A stretch of DNA of 64,000 nt from Archangium violaceum. Lineage in GTDB: Bacteria; Myxococcota; Myxococcia; Myxococcales; Myxococcaceae. The stretch lies in assembly GCF_016887565.1 (NCBI RefSeq), contig NZ_CP069396.1:7670001-7734000 (forward strand), in the 5' to 3' direction. The notes under the pieces were generated by a model that was not told the origin of the DNA, searched no databases, and saw only the letters and a list, made by a program, of their open reading frames with translations. Both the position numbers and the translations under genes were made by a program. Numbering within the stretch: position 1 is the first letter of the stretch; each line of letters opens with the position of its first letter. This document shows, piece by piece, positions 29,835 to 41,060 of the stretch.

Positions 29835-30325
29835 ATCGCCAAGACGCTCAGGGCAGACAGAGAGAGGACCGCGCGAGCGCCGCTTCGCGTCCTGCTGGCA
29901 GGGAGCAGTTCGCTGGGGCCAACGCCGGCGAACCGGGCACGCCTCACCAGATCGTTCGCGTGCGCCACGAGCTCCGGCGGCGCAAGCTCGTCGTCAGCGG
30001 CGTGGAGTCCCTGACCCCCCGCATGCGGAGAATCCGCTTCACGTCGCCCGAGCTCGCGGATTTCCACAGCCCCTCGCCAGACGACCACGAATGGGTCGTG
30101 CGCGGGGAGCCGAGCGCGCACGACGGCGAGCTGCTGCGTCGCGCGCTCGCCGGATTCTCTCCTCCCTCGGGGGACGGCTTCGTCTGGATCGCCGGCGAGG
30201 CTTCGCTCGTTCACGAGGTGCGGGCTCTCTTCGCCGAGGAGCGCCGACATCCGAGTGAATGGATCAAGGCGGCATCCTACTGGCACCGCGGTGCGCATGA
30301 CGGGCGCAGCAACCCAGTCAAGTAG
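29831..30325 (+). CDS. Siderophore-interacting protein with a large internal deletion
   Basis: SIP proteins use FAD and NAD(P)H to release iron from siderophores and are usually about 270 residues. This one has 164. It keeps the N-terminal RRRKLVVSGVESLTPRMRRIRF block up to PDDH, then jumps directly to the C-terminal part (SGDGFVWIAGEASLVHEVRAL, WIKAASYWHRGAHD). The middle, with the FAD-binding RxYTxR motif, is missing, so it cannot bind FAD in the usual way. The reading frame is intact and coupled to PadR. It is probably a dead remnant, unless it has taken a new role. Confidence 0.78.
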   Translation: MNRQDAQGRQREDRASAASRPAGREQFAGANAGEPGTPHQIVRVRHELRRRKLVVSGVESLTPRMRRIRFTSPELADFHSPSPDDHEWVVRGEPSAHDGELLRRALAGFSPPSGDGFVWIAGEASLVHEVRALFAEERRHPSEWIKAASYWHRGAHDGRSNPVK

Positions 30326-30355
30326 GCAAGTATCCAAAGGGAACGGAGCCGTCGC

Positions 30356-31408
30356 ATGCGATCCAGATTGATCGAATCGCTCGTTGTCTGTGTCGTGCTG
30401 GTAGCTCTACTTTTCGCCGCGCCCGGAGGAGCCGCGCAGCCCACGCCGAAGCGCGCACTGCTGATACTCTCGAAAACCACCCATACACTGGCGATTGTGG
30501 ATCCAGCCAACCTGAAGGTCATCGATCGCGTGCCCGTGGGACCGGATCCGCATGAGGTGATCGCGTCTTCGGATGGAAAAACGGCCTACGTTTCCAACAC
30601 CGGGTTCGGCCGCTTCCACGAGCTCAATGTCATAGACCTCATCGCGAGGAAAGCGCGGCCCAGCATCGATACCGCACCGCTGATCGGCCCACACGGATTG
30701 GCATTCGTTGGCGGAAAGCTGTGGTTCACGGCCGAAGGTGCGAAGTCCATTGGCCGCTATGATCCGACAACGGCCCGAGTCGACTGGCTCATGGGCACCG
30801 GCCAGAACCGGACGCACATGCTCCACGTCACCGCGGATGAGAAGCAGATCTACACCACGAACGTGGACTCCGGGAGCGTCAGCATTCTGGAGAATGTCCT
30901 ACTCCAGCCGACGGTACCTCCAACGGGAGTCCTGCCTCCCGGGGCTCAACCCCGCATGGACTGGATCCAGACCGTCATTCCGGTGGCCCAGAGCTCCGAG
31001 GGTTTCGATGTCTCACCCGACGGGCAGGAGTTGTGGACAGCGAGCCCGACGGGAGCGCTGTCGATCATCGACATCTCGGCCAGGAAGGTGACGGCCACCG
31101 TTGACGCGAAGCTCCCCGGTGCGCACCGGCTGAAGTTCACCCCGGATGGCAAGCGTGTGCTGATCGTGAGTGTTCGAACTGGAGAGCTGGTCATCTTCGA
31201 CGCCGGATCGCGTCAGGAAGTAAAACGGCTGAACATCGGCCGTGGCGCGGCCATGTTGGTGGACGCCGAGGGCGCACGCGCATTCGTGTCCTGCACTCCT
31301 GACAACTACGTCGCCGTCATCGATCTCGAGACGTTGGAAGTGACCGGCCGCCTCGATGTTGGCGGACGGCCGGACGGTCTGGCCTGGGCGGTGCAACGTC
31401 CAGAGTAG
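30356..31408 (+). CDS. YncE-like beta-propeller secreted protein
   Basis: The 350-residue protein has a signal peptide (1-27, ending GGAAQ) and repeating units of the YVTN/YncE type (for example HTLAIVDPANLKVIDRVPVGPDPHE and VAVIDLETLEVTGRLDVGGRPD) that should form a seven-bladed propeller. Members are periplasmic or surface proteins, often tied to metal or redox functions, but the sequence shows no specific ligand site. It starts 30 bp after the deleted SIP gene and may be part of the PadR operon. Confidence 0.85.
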   Translation: MRSRLIESLVVCVVLVALLFAAPGGAAQPTPKRALLILSKTTHTLAIVDPANLKVIDRVPVGPDPHEVIASSDGKTAYVSNTGFGRFHELNVIDLIARKARPSIDTAPLIGPHGLAFVGGKLWFTAEGAKSIGRYDPTTARVDWLMGTGQNRTHMLHVTADEKQIYTTNVDSGSVSILENVLLQPTVPPTGVLPPGAQPRMDWIQTVIPVAQSSEGFDVSPDGQELWTASPTGALSIIDISARKVTATVDAKLPGAHRLKFTPDGKRVLIVSVRTGELVIFDAGSRQEVKRLNIGRGAAMLVDAEGARAFVSCTPDNYVAVIDLETLEVTGRLDVGGRPDGLAWAVQRPE

Positions 31409-31420
31409 CCGCTCACCCCG

Positions 31421-32109
31421 TCAGTTCATCCGCTGCGCGGGGGCGCACAGCCTCGCGCTCAGCGTGGCCACGGGGGTCTCCCAGTGGTGTTCGAACCGGA
31501 AGCCGAGGAACTGCTGGGACGCGCGGCCACGGCGGTACGCGGCCCCCACCCGCCGCAGGAACTCGGACCGCCCGACGCCGGACTGCGGAGCCTTGAAGTG
31601 TTCGACCGCGCTGAACAGCAGGATGAGCTTCGCGGTGTGGATACCCAGGTTGCCCAGGGCGTACGCCTGCAGCTCCATCTCGCCCATCACGTCCGTGGCG
31701 TAGCCCGTCAGCACGTGCAACAGGTCATGCGTCTCGCGGTAGCGCTTGCCGATGAAGTCGATGTCGTTCTTGAGCTCGAGCGTCGTCTCGAAGGGCGAGA
31801 TCTTGTTGTCGCGGAAGTAGCGCGCGAACCCATGGCCGAGCGTGCCCTCGGGCAGGCGCTCGAGCGCGTCCAGGTCCAGTTCCTTGCCCTGCAGGGAGGG
31901 ACGCTCGGACAGCATGCGGCGCCCCTCCTCGCTGCGCCGGAGTTGCTGGGCCAGCGATGCGTAGACGTTGAGGTCCAGGCAGATGTTGATCAGCTGGCCG
32001 CAGGTAGGATTCGTCGGGTCGTCCTTGAGCACCTCCAGGCACTGGCGCGCCACGCGCAGACGGGTGAACAGGGAGGCGTTGTCGGGTAGCGACAGGGTGT
32101 TGGGATCGC

Positions 32110-32113
<4 letters not shown>
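31421..32113 (-). CDS. COQ4-family protein
   Basis: The 230-residue protein carries the COQ4 metal motif HD-x2-H...E as [29 protein letters not shown] (about residues 132-160). In eukaryotes COQ4 acts in ubiquinone synthesis. Myxobacteria generally use menaquinone, so the role here is unclear. Its start overlaps the stop of the Baeyer-Villiger monooxygenase gene by 4 bp, so the two are made together. It may act on the product of that enzyme, which is inference. Confidence 0.85.
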
Positions 32114-33915
<1,802 letters not shown>

Positions 33916-33950
33916 CCGTGCACTTCCTTTCCAACCGACTGTCGCGGCGC

Positions 33951-33970
33951 ATGTACACGGCCGTGTACAT
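33951..33970. promoter_or_regulatory. TetR operator 1 (perfect 20-bp palindrome)
   Basis: ATGTACACGGCCGTGTACAT is a perfect 20-bp inverted repeat 36 bp upstream of the monooxygenase start. A second copy with 17 of 20 bases the same lies 46 bp away at the TetR start. This is the expected arrangement for a TetR repressor that controls both divergent units. Confidence 0.8.
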
Positions 33971-33996
33971 CCTGGACATAACCCAATGACTGTCGT

Positions 33997-34016
33997 AAGT
34001 AAACAGCCGTGTACAT
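33997..34016. promoter_or_regulatory. TetR operator 2, overlapping the tetR start codon
   Basis: This copy matches operator 1 at 17 of 20 positions, with a perfect right half (CCGTGTACAT) and three changes on the left. It covers the first bases of the proposed TetR ATG (34015). No ribosome binding sequence precedes that ATG, so a leaderless transcript is possible. Confidence 0.65.
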
Positions 34017-34596
34017 GTCCGGCCCAAGCGAGCCCAGGAGAGCGACGCGCCAGCGCGATGCGGAGCGCACGCGCATCGCGATCCTCGACGCCGCACGAAC
34101 CCTGTTCTCCACGCGAGGTTTCGCCCACACCGGAGTACGCGAGGTGGCGGAGCTCGCCGGGGTGAATTCCTCGCTCGTCGGCCGCTACTTCGGCTCGAAG
34201 CAGGGGCTGTTCCAGGCGACGTTGGAGCGGATGATCGACATCACCCCGATGCTCCACGGAGATCGGCGCCGCTTCGGCGTGGACATGGTGGCGGCCTTCT
34301 TCGACGCGCCGGACGCACCGGGCCCGCTGGCGATGATGATCCTCTCGGCGGCCGACCCCGAGGCGCACGCGGCGAGCGTCGAGCTCCTCCAGACGAAGGT
34401 GATCACCCCTCTGGCCCGGTGGCTGGGACCCCCGGACGGCGAGGGGCGAGCGGCGCGGCTCAGCATCCTCTGGACCGGCTTCCTCACCAGTTGGAAGCTG
34501 CTGCCCATCCAGTCGCTCACCGGAGCGCGCCTCGCCTCCACCCGCCGCTGGCTGGAGGCCGCGACCCAGGCGATCGTCGATGAAGGCTCGGCCTGA
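34015..34596 (+). CDS. TetR-family repressor
   Basis: The 193-residue protein has the N-terminal TetR helix-turn-helix ([47 protein letters not shown], about 22-68), with a variable ligand domain behind it. The ATG at 34015 lies within the second operator; a GTG two codons earlier is possible. It is probably self-regulated and represses the divergent monooxygenase/COQ4 operon and perhaps the esterase after it. Its inducer is presumably the ketone substrate. Confidence 0.9.
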   Translation: MSGPSEPRRATRQRDAERTRIAILDAARTLFSTRGFAHTGVREVAELAGVNSSLVGRYFGSKQGLFQATLERMIDITPMLHGDRRRFGVDMVAAFFDAPDAPGPLAMMILSAADPEAHAASVELLQTKVITPLARWLGPPDGEGRAARLSILWTGFLTSWKLLPIQSLTGARLASTRRWLEAATQAIVDEGSA

Positions 34597-34639
34597 GCGT
34601 CACCGCCGCCACGAGTCTACTGAGTGAAGGAGCAAAGAC

Positions 34640-35620
34640 ATGAAGCCAGCCGCGAATCCGTTTCACCCTGACCTGCAACGCGCAGCGCGCCTCATCCCGA
34701 AGGTCACGGTGACCCGGCCGGTGCTCGCCGTGATGCGGTTCCTCACCCGCCTCCAGCCGACGCCCCGCGCCCCCGAGGACGTGGCCGTGGAGGACGTGCG
34801 GGTGCCCGGGCCCTCAGGGGGGCAGCCGGTGCGCGTGCGGACCTATCGGCCCCGGAGGGTCCGGGGACGGACGCCGGCGCTCCTGTGGATTCACGGGGGC
34901 GGATACATCCTCGGCCGGCCGGAGATGGACGATCTTCTTTGCGTCGAGTTCGCGCGTGAGCTGGGCATCCTCGTGGCCTCCGTGGACTACCGGCTGGCAC
35001 CCGAGCACCCCTTCCCGGCACCGCTGGAGGACTGCTACGCGGCGCTGCGATGGCTCTTCGCCCAGGCGGGGGCGCTCGGCGTCCTCCCCGAGCGCATCGC
35101 CATCGGCGGGGCGAGCGCCGGCGGAGGGCTCACGGCGGCACTGGCTCAGCTGGCGCACGACCGCGAGGAGGTCCGGCCCGCCTTCCAGCTGCTCGTCTAC
35201 CCGATGCTGGACGACCGCACGACGACGCGCACGGACATCGACGGCACGAACCACCGCGGCTGGAACCAGGGCAGCAACGTGTTCGGCTGGCGGTCCTATC
35301 TGGGACGCGAGCCGGGTGGCGCGCAGGTGCCGGCGCATGCCGTGCCCGCGCGGCGCGAGGACCTCTCGGGACTCCCTCCGGCCTGGTTGGGCGTGGGCAC
35401 CTGCGACCTCTTCCACGACGAGGACCTCGCGTACGCCAGGCGCCTGCAGGCCGCCGGCGTGCCGTGCGACGTCACCGTGGTGCCCGGCGCCTTCCACGGC
35501 TTCGACGTCATCACTCGCGGCGCCGGGGTGGCGCGCGAGTTCCGTGGGGTCTACACGGCCGCGCTCCGCCGAGCCCTGTTCCCGGCGCCCGGCGTCACGG
35601 AGCTCGCGAAGTCAGGCTGA
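34640..35620 (+). CDS. Alpha/beta hydrolase, hormone-sensitive-lipase type esterase
   Basis: The 326-residue protein has the HSL-family oxyanion motif HGGG (in LLWIHGGGYILGRP, near 82), the nucleophile GASAGG (Ser near 163), an Asp in GTCDLFHDEDLAYA and a His in VPGAFHGFDV. It should cleave short esters. GGAG lies about 9 nt before ATG 34640, and the gene follows TetR by 43 bp. With the divergent Baeyer-Villiger enzyme it forms a plausible two-step ketone breakdown unit. Confidence 0.9.
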   Translation: MKPAANPFHPDLQRAARLIPKVTVTRPVLAVMRFLTRLQPTPRAPEDVAVEDVRVPGPSGGQPVRVRTYRPRRVRGRTPALLWIHGGGYILGRPEMDDLLCVEFARELGILVASVDYRLAPEHPFPAPLEDCYAALRWLFAQAGALGVLPERIAIGGASAGGGLTAALAQLAHDREEVRPAFQLLVYPMLDDRTTTRTDIDGTNHRGWNQGSNVFGWRSYLGREPGGAQVPAHAVPARREDLSGLPPAWLGVGTCDLFHDEDLAYARRLQAAGVPCDVTVVPGAFHGFDVITRGAGVAREFRGVYTAALRRALFPAPGVTELAKSG

Positions 35621-35632
35621 TACAGCACGCCC

Positions 35633-36184
35633 TCAGGCGGCGAGCGCCTTGTCGATGGCGGACAGCACCATGGGATCGTCCGGCGCCACGTCCGGCGCGA
35701 AGCGCGCGACCACCTCGCCGTTCTTGTCGACCAGGAACTTCTCGAAGTTCCAGAGCACACCCGGCTCGGGGTTCGGCGTCATGCCATAGCCCCGCAGCCG
35801 CTCGCGGAAGTTCTCGCCAGGCCGCGAGGCCGCCTTGGGGAACCGCTGGGTGAGCTCGCGGTACAGCGGATGGATGTCCGGTCCGGTCACCGTGATCTTC
35901 GAAAACATCGGGAAATCCACGCCGAAGGTGGACCGGCAGAACCCCTGGATCTCCTCGTTCGTCCCTGGCTCCTGGCCGGCGAAATCGTTGGCCGGGAAGC
36001 CCAGCACCACCAGGCCCTTGTCGCGGCGTTCGGCGTAGAGCTTCTCCAGGGCTTCATACTGCGGCGTCAATCCGCACTTGGAGGCCACATTGACCACCAG
36101 CAGGACCTTGCCGGTGTAATCGCCAAGCCTGGCGTCATTGCCCGTGATGGTCTTCAGGGGTACGTCTTGGATGGCGGTCGACAT
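35633..36184 (-). CDS. Glutathione peroxidase family protein
   Basis: The 183-residue protein has the family motifs NVASKCGLTPQYE (peroxidatic Cys37), GFPANDFAGQEPG (with the Gln of the catalytic tetrad) and LWNFEKFLVDKNG (Trp and Asn). It reduces hydroperoxides, usually with thioredoxin in bacteria. GAGGAA lies 6 nt before ATG 36184. It converges on the esterase gene and is a single-gene unit. Confidence 0.93.
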   Translation of the reverse strand: MSTAIQDVPLKTITGNDARLGDYTGKVLLVVNVASKCGLTPQYEALEKLYAERRDKGLVVLGFPANDFAGQEPGTNEEIQGFCRSTFGVDFPMFSKITVTGPDIHPLYRELTQRFPKAASRPGENFRERLRGYGMTPNPEPGVLWNFEKFLVDKNGEVVARFAPDVAPDDPMVLSAIDKALAA

Positions 36185-36304
36185 GCGGATTCCTCCCTCA
36201 GCGCGGTGTTCTCGTCTCGAGGCCTGGCTGCGGTATCCGATACTGCCGGTCCAGGTTCAAGCCCTTCCGCTCACATGTGCGGCGCCGAGCTGTAGACTTG
36301 GCCC

Positions 36305-36694
36305 ATGACATGGGAGCAACTGGTCAAGCTGGGTTGCCAGCTGCCCGAGGTGGAGGAGGGCATCTGGTTCCGTACGCCGGCACTCAAGGTGCGCGGCAAG
36401 TCATTCGTCCGCTTGAAGGAAGACGGCGAGTCAGTCGTGTTCCTGTTGGAGAGCGTCGATGAGCAGGAGTTCCTGATCCAGGCGCTGCCAGAGCTCTACT
36501 TCATCACGGACCACTACCGGGGCTGGCCCGCGGTGCTGGCGCGGCTCTCGAAGCTGCGCGTGCCGGAGTGTCGGCGGCGGCTCGAGCAGGGCTGGCGGCT
36601 CAAGGCGCCCAAGACGCTGGTGAAGCAGCGTGAAGCCCCGCGCGGCCCACCTCCTCGAACTTCGCCTCGCGGAAGGTCGAAACGAAGCCCATGA
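36305..36694 (+). CDS. MmcQ/YjbR-family protein
   Basis: The 129-residue protein has the YjbR layout: an N-terminal helix (WEQLVKLGCQLPEVEEG), a beta sheet around WFRTPALKVRGKSFVRLKEDGESVVF and a C-terminal part (YFITDHYRGWPAVLARL). These small proteins have a double-wing fold; function is unproven. The last 20 residues are basic and probably disordered. Confidence 0.78.
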   Translation: MTWEQLVKLGCQLPEVEEGIWFRTPALKVRGKSFVRLKEDGESVVFLLESVDEQEFLIQALPELYFITDHYRGWPAVLARLSKLRVPECRRRLEQGWRLKAPKTLVKQREAPRGPPPRTSPRGRSKRSP

Positions 36695-36707
36695 AGCAAG
36701 AGAGGAC

Positions 36708-37379
36708 TCAGGGATGCTCCAGCATGGGGAGCGGCATCCCTTCCCTTGCCACGTACGAGACCGTCACCAGGGTGCCGGCACGGGCGTCACCCTGCACGGA
36801 GGAATAGGAGGCTCCATTCCAGAGCACCGGCTCGGGCGCCATCAGGACCTGCTCGCGAAACTGTTCCAGCTCCTCCTGGTTGGGGTGCGAGGTCTCCAGA
36901 CGGCACAGAGAGGCACCGCAGTGCACCGACTCCAGCCGGGAGGTGGTGAGGATGCGCGCCAGTCTGGCGCGGGCCAGCTCCTCAGCCTGCCGGCTCCACT
37001 GGGGATCTCCCGGCTCGGCGTGGACCGCCTCCTCCAGGTTGGCCACCACCTCCTGCTCGGACGGCGGCGCCGGGTGGTCCGGCGGGGCCGGCGAGACCGG
37101 GCGCTCCACCCCATCACCGGAGGCGGGCGGCTCGGTGGGGAGTGCCTGGGTCTGGCCCGGCGCGAAGACGGGCGGGCGCGCCACGTCCCGGGAGAGGCGC
37201 TCCAGTTGGGCCCGCTGCTCACCCAGGGCCCGGGTCGCCTCTCGAAGCTCGCGGCGGGTGGCCTCGAGCTCCGCCTGCTGTTGCTGGCGTTGCTCCTCCA
37301 GCGAGGTGTGTTCCAGCCACTGCCAGCCCAGGAAGGCCAGCAGCACGGTGATTCCGGCCAGGATGGGGGTGCGCTGCAT
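36708..37379 (-). CDS. Membrane-anchored coiled-coil protein, unknown function
   Basis: The 223-residue protein has an N-terminal membrane helix (ILAGITVLLAFLGWQWL), then a coiled coil with Gln/Glu/Arg repeats (about 27-68), a Pro-rich linker (70-110), and a C-terminal globular part with two Cys (HCGASLCRLE). The bulk should lie in the periplasm. It is 30 bp after a small secreted protein gene on the same strand. I do not recognise the family; two-Cys C-terminal domains of this kind occur in many myxobacterial proteins. Confidence 0.72.
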   Translation of the reverse strand: MQRTPILAGITVLLAFLGWQWLEHTSLEEQRQQQQAELEATRRELREATRALGEQRAQLERLSRDVARPPVFAPGQTQALPTEPPASGDGVERPVSPAPPDHPAPPSEQEVVANLEEAVHAEPGDPQWSRQAEELARARLARILTTSRLESVHCGASLCRLETSHPNQEELEQFREQVLMAPEPVLWNGASYSSVQGDARAGTLVTVSYVAREGMPLPMLEHP

Positions 37380-37409
37380 CGCGAGTCTCCCGGGGCGGTG
37401 GCGAAGGAA

Positions 37410-37865
37410 CTAGTTGTCCCACTGGATGGAGTAGATCTTGGCGTTCTGCGCCAGGTTGCACAGCACGTAGAGCGAGCTCTTGGTGTCCGTGAAGAGCGTG
37501 CCCAGCTCGATGGTCTGCGGGCTGCCCGCGGCCGGCAGCGAGACCCAGCTTCCCGCGTAGATACCGGTCTGGGTGTTGGCGGTGGCCGCGATCCGGCAGC
37601 TCACATCGCCGGTGGTGGCCCCCTGCGCCATCACGGAGAAGGTGCGATACCCGGCGGTGCCAGAGAACGGCAGGGCCACGATGAAGGACTTCGTCGTGGT
37701 GCAGCTGTTGGCGATCCACCCGTAAGCGTAGACGGGGCAGTTATCGTCCGCCGTGCCGGAGGCCTTCATGGCGGCCCCTCCAATTCCACTCGCGTGGGCG
37801 GGGGTCGCCTTGGCAGCGAGGGCGAAGGCGGCGGCGAGGGACAGGGTCTTCAGGGCGGTCTTCAT
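37410..37865 (-). CDS. Small secreted protein, unknown
   Basis: The 151-residue protein has a clear Sec signal peptide (1-25, ending THAHAS-type AHA-S). The mature part is beta-rich with four Cys (CPVYAYGWIANSC, VSCRIAA, LYVLCNLA), probably two disulfides. No family is recognised. Similar short secreted proteins are numerous in myxobacteria. It may share a transcript with the coiled-coil gene after it. Confidence 0.72.
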   Translation of the reverse strand: MKTALKTLSLAAAFALAAKATPAHASGIGGAAMKASGTADDNCPVYAYGWIANSCTTTKSFIVALPFSGTAGYRTFSVMAQGATTGDVSCRIAATANTQTGIYAGSWVSLPAAGSPQTIELGTLFTDTKSSLYVLCNLAQNAKIYSIQWDN

Positions 37866-38070
37866 GGCTTGCTCCGTTGTGGTGGGTTCATCCGTTGAGA
37901 ACCGCGAGCGGACAAAACGGGCAAGCGAGCGCTTTTTTCTTCAGGGCTCCGGCACGAATACGCCCCCGCTCGGTGACTCCGGACACCAGGTGGTGACTGC
38001 CGTCACCATGCCGCGTGATGCGGGAGGACGGGCGTGCGCGTCCCAAGTGACTGATTTTCCGGGAGGAGGG

Positions 38071-39168
38071 ATGCCCGGGCATGCGTGGGCGGTGGGGCAG
38101 AGGTTGGCATGCGTCCTGCTCCTGGTCCTCACATGCCGCGCAATGGCGGCCCTGGCGTGTTCCACACGCCCCACGCCCGAAAGCAGCCACGCCATGTCCA
38201 TCTCCTCCATCTCCCACCGTCCCGTCATCGCCTCCCCCATCGAGACCGTGTCCTCGCCAGTTCAGCGGGTGGAGAGCACCCCGGCCTCGCGGCCTGGGAA
38301 TGACCTGCGGCAGAAGCTCATGGCGGACTCCTTCGAGCAGGGCCCGGGCAAGCCAGGCGCGGTCTCGGGTGTCTTCGAGAACACCTTGAATCAGGTGTCG
38401 CAGGCGCTTGGCGACCTCATGCAGCTGCTGAAGGGCCTGGAGGGACAGGGAGGCCAGGTCGGCGACCTGGGCGAGGGACCGTGGGACCTCGCGTCCGGAG
38501 TGGATGGCTTCTCGGTGGGCGGAGTGGGCGGCGCGACCGACACCCAGCCCCTGGGTCCTGGCTCCGACGCGGGTCCCGGGTTCGGCGCGCCATCCGCCGG
38601 GTCCACCGACCCGGTGAATCCGAGCGAGCCGTGGCTGGCCAAGAACAACGTCGGCTCGCCCTACAACAGCAACATGCGGCTCATCGAGCCGAGCCAGAAG
38701 AGCCAGTACAAGTACACGAACACGTTCACCAACAACACGAACGAGCCGCAGACCATCACCCTCTGGAACAAGACGGGCGGGAACGGCAACCCGAACGACG
38801 GACAGAACTTCGACAAGAGCACGCCGAAGAAGTTCACGCTCCAGCCCGGCGAGTCGCGGATCGTGGCGTTCGACAGCAACAGCAGTGTGGCGTGGTGCGC
38901 ATCGAAGGACGGCACGGCGAATCCGGGCGCGAACTCCGGTCAGACCTGGGGCGAGGCGACTTTCGCGAACGCCGCCACGGGCTGGAGTGGCTACGACACC
39001 AGCCAGATCAGCCCCGCGGGCCACAATGGCAGGATGTCCATCACGAACGAGGCCACGGGCCACACCGTGACGGAGGCCAACGCCTGGCAGACGCCCTCGG
39101 ATGACCCCGCTGGCCGCGATGTGGGTGTCCCCGCCGGCCCGCTGAACCTGGTCACGACCTTCAGCTGA
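38071..39168 (+). CDS. Secreted protein with beta-rich C-terminal domain, unknown
   Basis: From ATG 38071 the 365-residue protein has a strong GGGAGGAGGG ribosome site and a signal-like start (RLACVLLLVLTCRAMAALAC). A start at 38194 (MSISSISHRP) would lack both but is a common style of myxobacterial protein start, so the choice is open. Residues 100-170 are helical then Gly-rich and disordered. The C-terminal part has YKYTNTFTNNTNEPQTITLWN and is probably a beta sandwich. No family is recognised and context gives no clue. Confidence 0.65.
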   Translation: MPGHAWAVGQRLACVLLLVLTCRAMAALACSTRPTPESSHAMSISSISHRPVIASPIETVSSPVQRVESTPASRPGNDLRQKLMADSFEQGPGKPGAVSGVFENTLNQVSQALGDLMQLLKGLEGQGGQVGDLGEGPWDLASGVDGFSVGGVGGATDTQPLGPGSDAGPGFGAPSAGSTDPVNPSEPWLAKNNVGSPYNSNMRLIEPSQKSQYKYTNTFTNNTNEPQTITLWNKTGGNGNPNDGQNFDKSTPKKFTLQPGESRIVAFDSNSSVAWCASKDGTANPGANSGQTWGEATFANAATGWSGYDTSQISPAGHNGRMSITNEATGHTVTEANAWQTPSDDPAGRDVGVPAGPLNLVTTFS

Positions 39169-39233
39169 GGATCAGGCCGGCCGGCGCCGCCCCAGGGAGT
39201 GCCCAGGGGCTGGACGCCGGCCAGCGCGGTGGC

Positions 39234-40889
39234 TCAGTTCCGCTTGAAGCCGATGGCGTCGGCGTGGCCGTCACCCGTCACGTCCGCCACCGCGCACACA
39301 TCCTGCGCGAGGCAGAGGCCGGTGCTCCACAGCCAGCTATAGCCGTTGAAGCTCCCGCCGCTGGAGGTGGCGGCGTACACCGTGCCCTGGCTGCCGCGCA
39401 CGAAGGTGACGATGTCATCGCGGCCGTCACCATTCACGTCGCCCACGGCCGGAATCTCGCCGCTGTAGGCGAAGTCGCTGTGCCACAGCCCGGCGCCGCC
39501 GAAGCTGGAGCCGGTGGACAGGGCCACGTACACATCACTGGCGGAGCCCTGGGTGAAGGTGACGATGTCGTCGCGGCCATCACCGTTGAAGTCGCCCACC
39601 TTCGGCGTCTCGCCACTGTAGGCGAAGTCGCCGTGCCACAGCCCGGCGCCGCCGAAGCTGGAGCCGGTGGACAGGGCCACGTACACATCATTGGCGGAGC
39701 CCTGGGTGAAGGTGACGATGTCGTCGCGGCCGTCACCGTTGAAGTCGCCCACCTCGGGCAGCTCGCCGGTATAGGCGAAGTCGCCGTGCCACAGCCCGGC
39801 GCCGCCGAAGCTGGAGCCGGTGGACAGGGCCACGTACACATCATTGGCGGGGCTGTGCGTGAAGACGACGATGTCATCCTTGCCGTCGCCATTGACGTCT
39901 CCCACGCGGGGAGTCTCTCCGTCGTAGGCGAAGTCGTCGTGCCACTTCCAGCCACTGCCGTTGAAGCCGGTGCCGGTGGAGAGCGCGACGTAGACATCAT
40001 GGGCGGTGCCCCGCGTGAAGGTCACCAGGTCCTGCCGGCCGTCACCGTTGAAGTCACCGGTGAGGCAGACCTCGTTGCCGATGCAGAAGCCATCGTGGCG
40101 GGCCTGGCCGCTGGAGAAGCCGGAGCCGGTGGAGCTGCCCACGAAGACGTCACCGCCGCCGCCGTACAGGCGAGCCAGGCCAGCCACGTCGCCCTGGCTC
40201 AGGTTGCCCCCGTTGTTCCAGGTCGGGTTGCAGTAGGCCATGAGCGAGCCCTGATCGAAGTTGCCCACGTACATGTCGCCGTTGGTGCCCTGCGGCGAGT
40301 CCGTGCAGCTCGACGGCTTGTCACCCCGGTTCTGCTCGTGGGCCAGGCTCAGGGCATGGCCGAACTCGTGCACGCCGATGGCCTCGATGCAGTAGCGCCG
40401 CCCCGAGTCCCCCACCGTCGCCGTGTTGCAGCTGCCGTAGCCCCAATTGTTGAAGGTGAAGTTGAGCACCATGCCGTTGGCCATGCCGTTCAACCCGCGG
40501 CCCAGGGCCTTCACCCGCGGATTGTTGTCGGACGTGGTGTCGGAAAGCTGGATACGGATGCCCGACGAGAACACGCTGCACTGGCCCCAGCCGGTGAAGT
40601 CCACGTGGAAGAACGGCTGTCCCTCGAAGCGCGCCTCGACGATGCTGCGCACCCAGCCCTTCTCGGTGTCGAAGCCGGTGCTGTCCCAGCACACGGGGAT
40701 GCTGGCCACGCCATTGCTCATGGACCACGCATTGCCGTTGTGGATGTACGAGGCATCCTTACGCGAGGCGAGCTGCTCGCCGGTGGCGGGCTGCGATTCC
40801 TCGGGGGCGGGACCTCCACAACCCAGGGCCCACGAGCCCGCGAGCACCGAGACGGTCAGGTTGAACAGTCCGTAGGTACGACGCTGCAT
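39234..40889 (-). CDS. Secreted zinc metalloprotease with FG-GAP/VCBS repeats
   Basis: The 551-residue lipoprotein has a signal ending in WALGC. The protease domain (about 45-245) has the zinc motif [12 protein letters not shown], as in matrixin-type metzincins. C-terminal FG-GAP repeats ([15 protein letters not shown]) follow, which bind calcium and form a propeller. Its targets are probably outside the cell. The three middle repeats are nearly identical at DNA level with a 153-bp period, which suggests recent expansion. ATG 40889 follows AAGGAAAA. Confidence 0.88.
   Translation of the reverse strand: MQRRTYGLFNLTVSVLAGSWALGCGGPAPEESQPATGEQLASRKDASYIHNGNAWSMSNGVASIPVCWDSTGFDTEKGWVRSIVEARFEGQPFFHVDFTGWGQCSVFSSGIRIQLSDTTSDNNPRVKALGRGLNGMANGMVLNFTFNNWGYGSCNTATVGDSGRRYCIEAIGVHEFGHALSLAHEQNRGDKPSSCTDSPQGTNGDMYVGNFDQGSLMAYCNPTWNNGGNLSQGDVAGLARLYGGGGDVFVGSSTGSGFSSGQARHDGFCIGNEVCLTGDFNGDGRQDLVTFTRGTAHDVYVALSTGTGFNGSGWKWHDDFAYDGETPRVGDVNGDGKDDIVVFTHSPANDVYVALSTGSSFGGAGLWHGDFAYTGELPEVGDFNGDGRDDIVTFTQGSANDVYVALSTGSSFGGAGLWHGDFAYSGETPKVGDFNGDGRDDIVTFTQGSASDVYVALSTGSSFGGAGLWHSDFAYSGEIPAVGDVNGDGRDDIVTFVRGSQGTVYAATSSGGSFNGYSWLWSTGLCLAQDVCAVADVTGDGHADAIGFKRN
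39430..39890 (-). repeat. 153-bp tandem repeats inside the metalloprotease gene
   Basis: The block starting tgccacagcccggcgccgcc recurs at 39481, 39634 and 39787, a 153-bp (51-codon) period with few changes. It encodes consecutive FG-GAP units. Such near-identical copies can gain or lose units by recombination. Confidence 0.8.
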
Positions 40890-41060
40890 ATCTGTTTTCC
40901 TTGGTGGATGAGAAAGCATGAAGAACATGCGCCGTCTGCTCTGTCGGCGACATGTGCGCACCGAGGTGTGTCCGGCTTGCGAGGACACAGGTACAGAATC
41001 GCGCGAGCGTCCGTGAGGGCCATGCAGTCAGGCGCTCTGCCCATGCAGTGAACCGGCCCG

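Noticed and set aside
39264-41051. 595-residue plus-strand frame with repeats opposite the metalloprotease
   Set aside because: Its repeats are the shadow of the FG-GAP repeats on the other strand.
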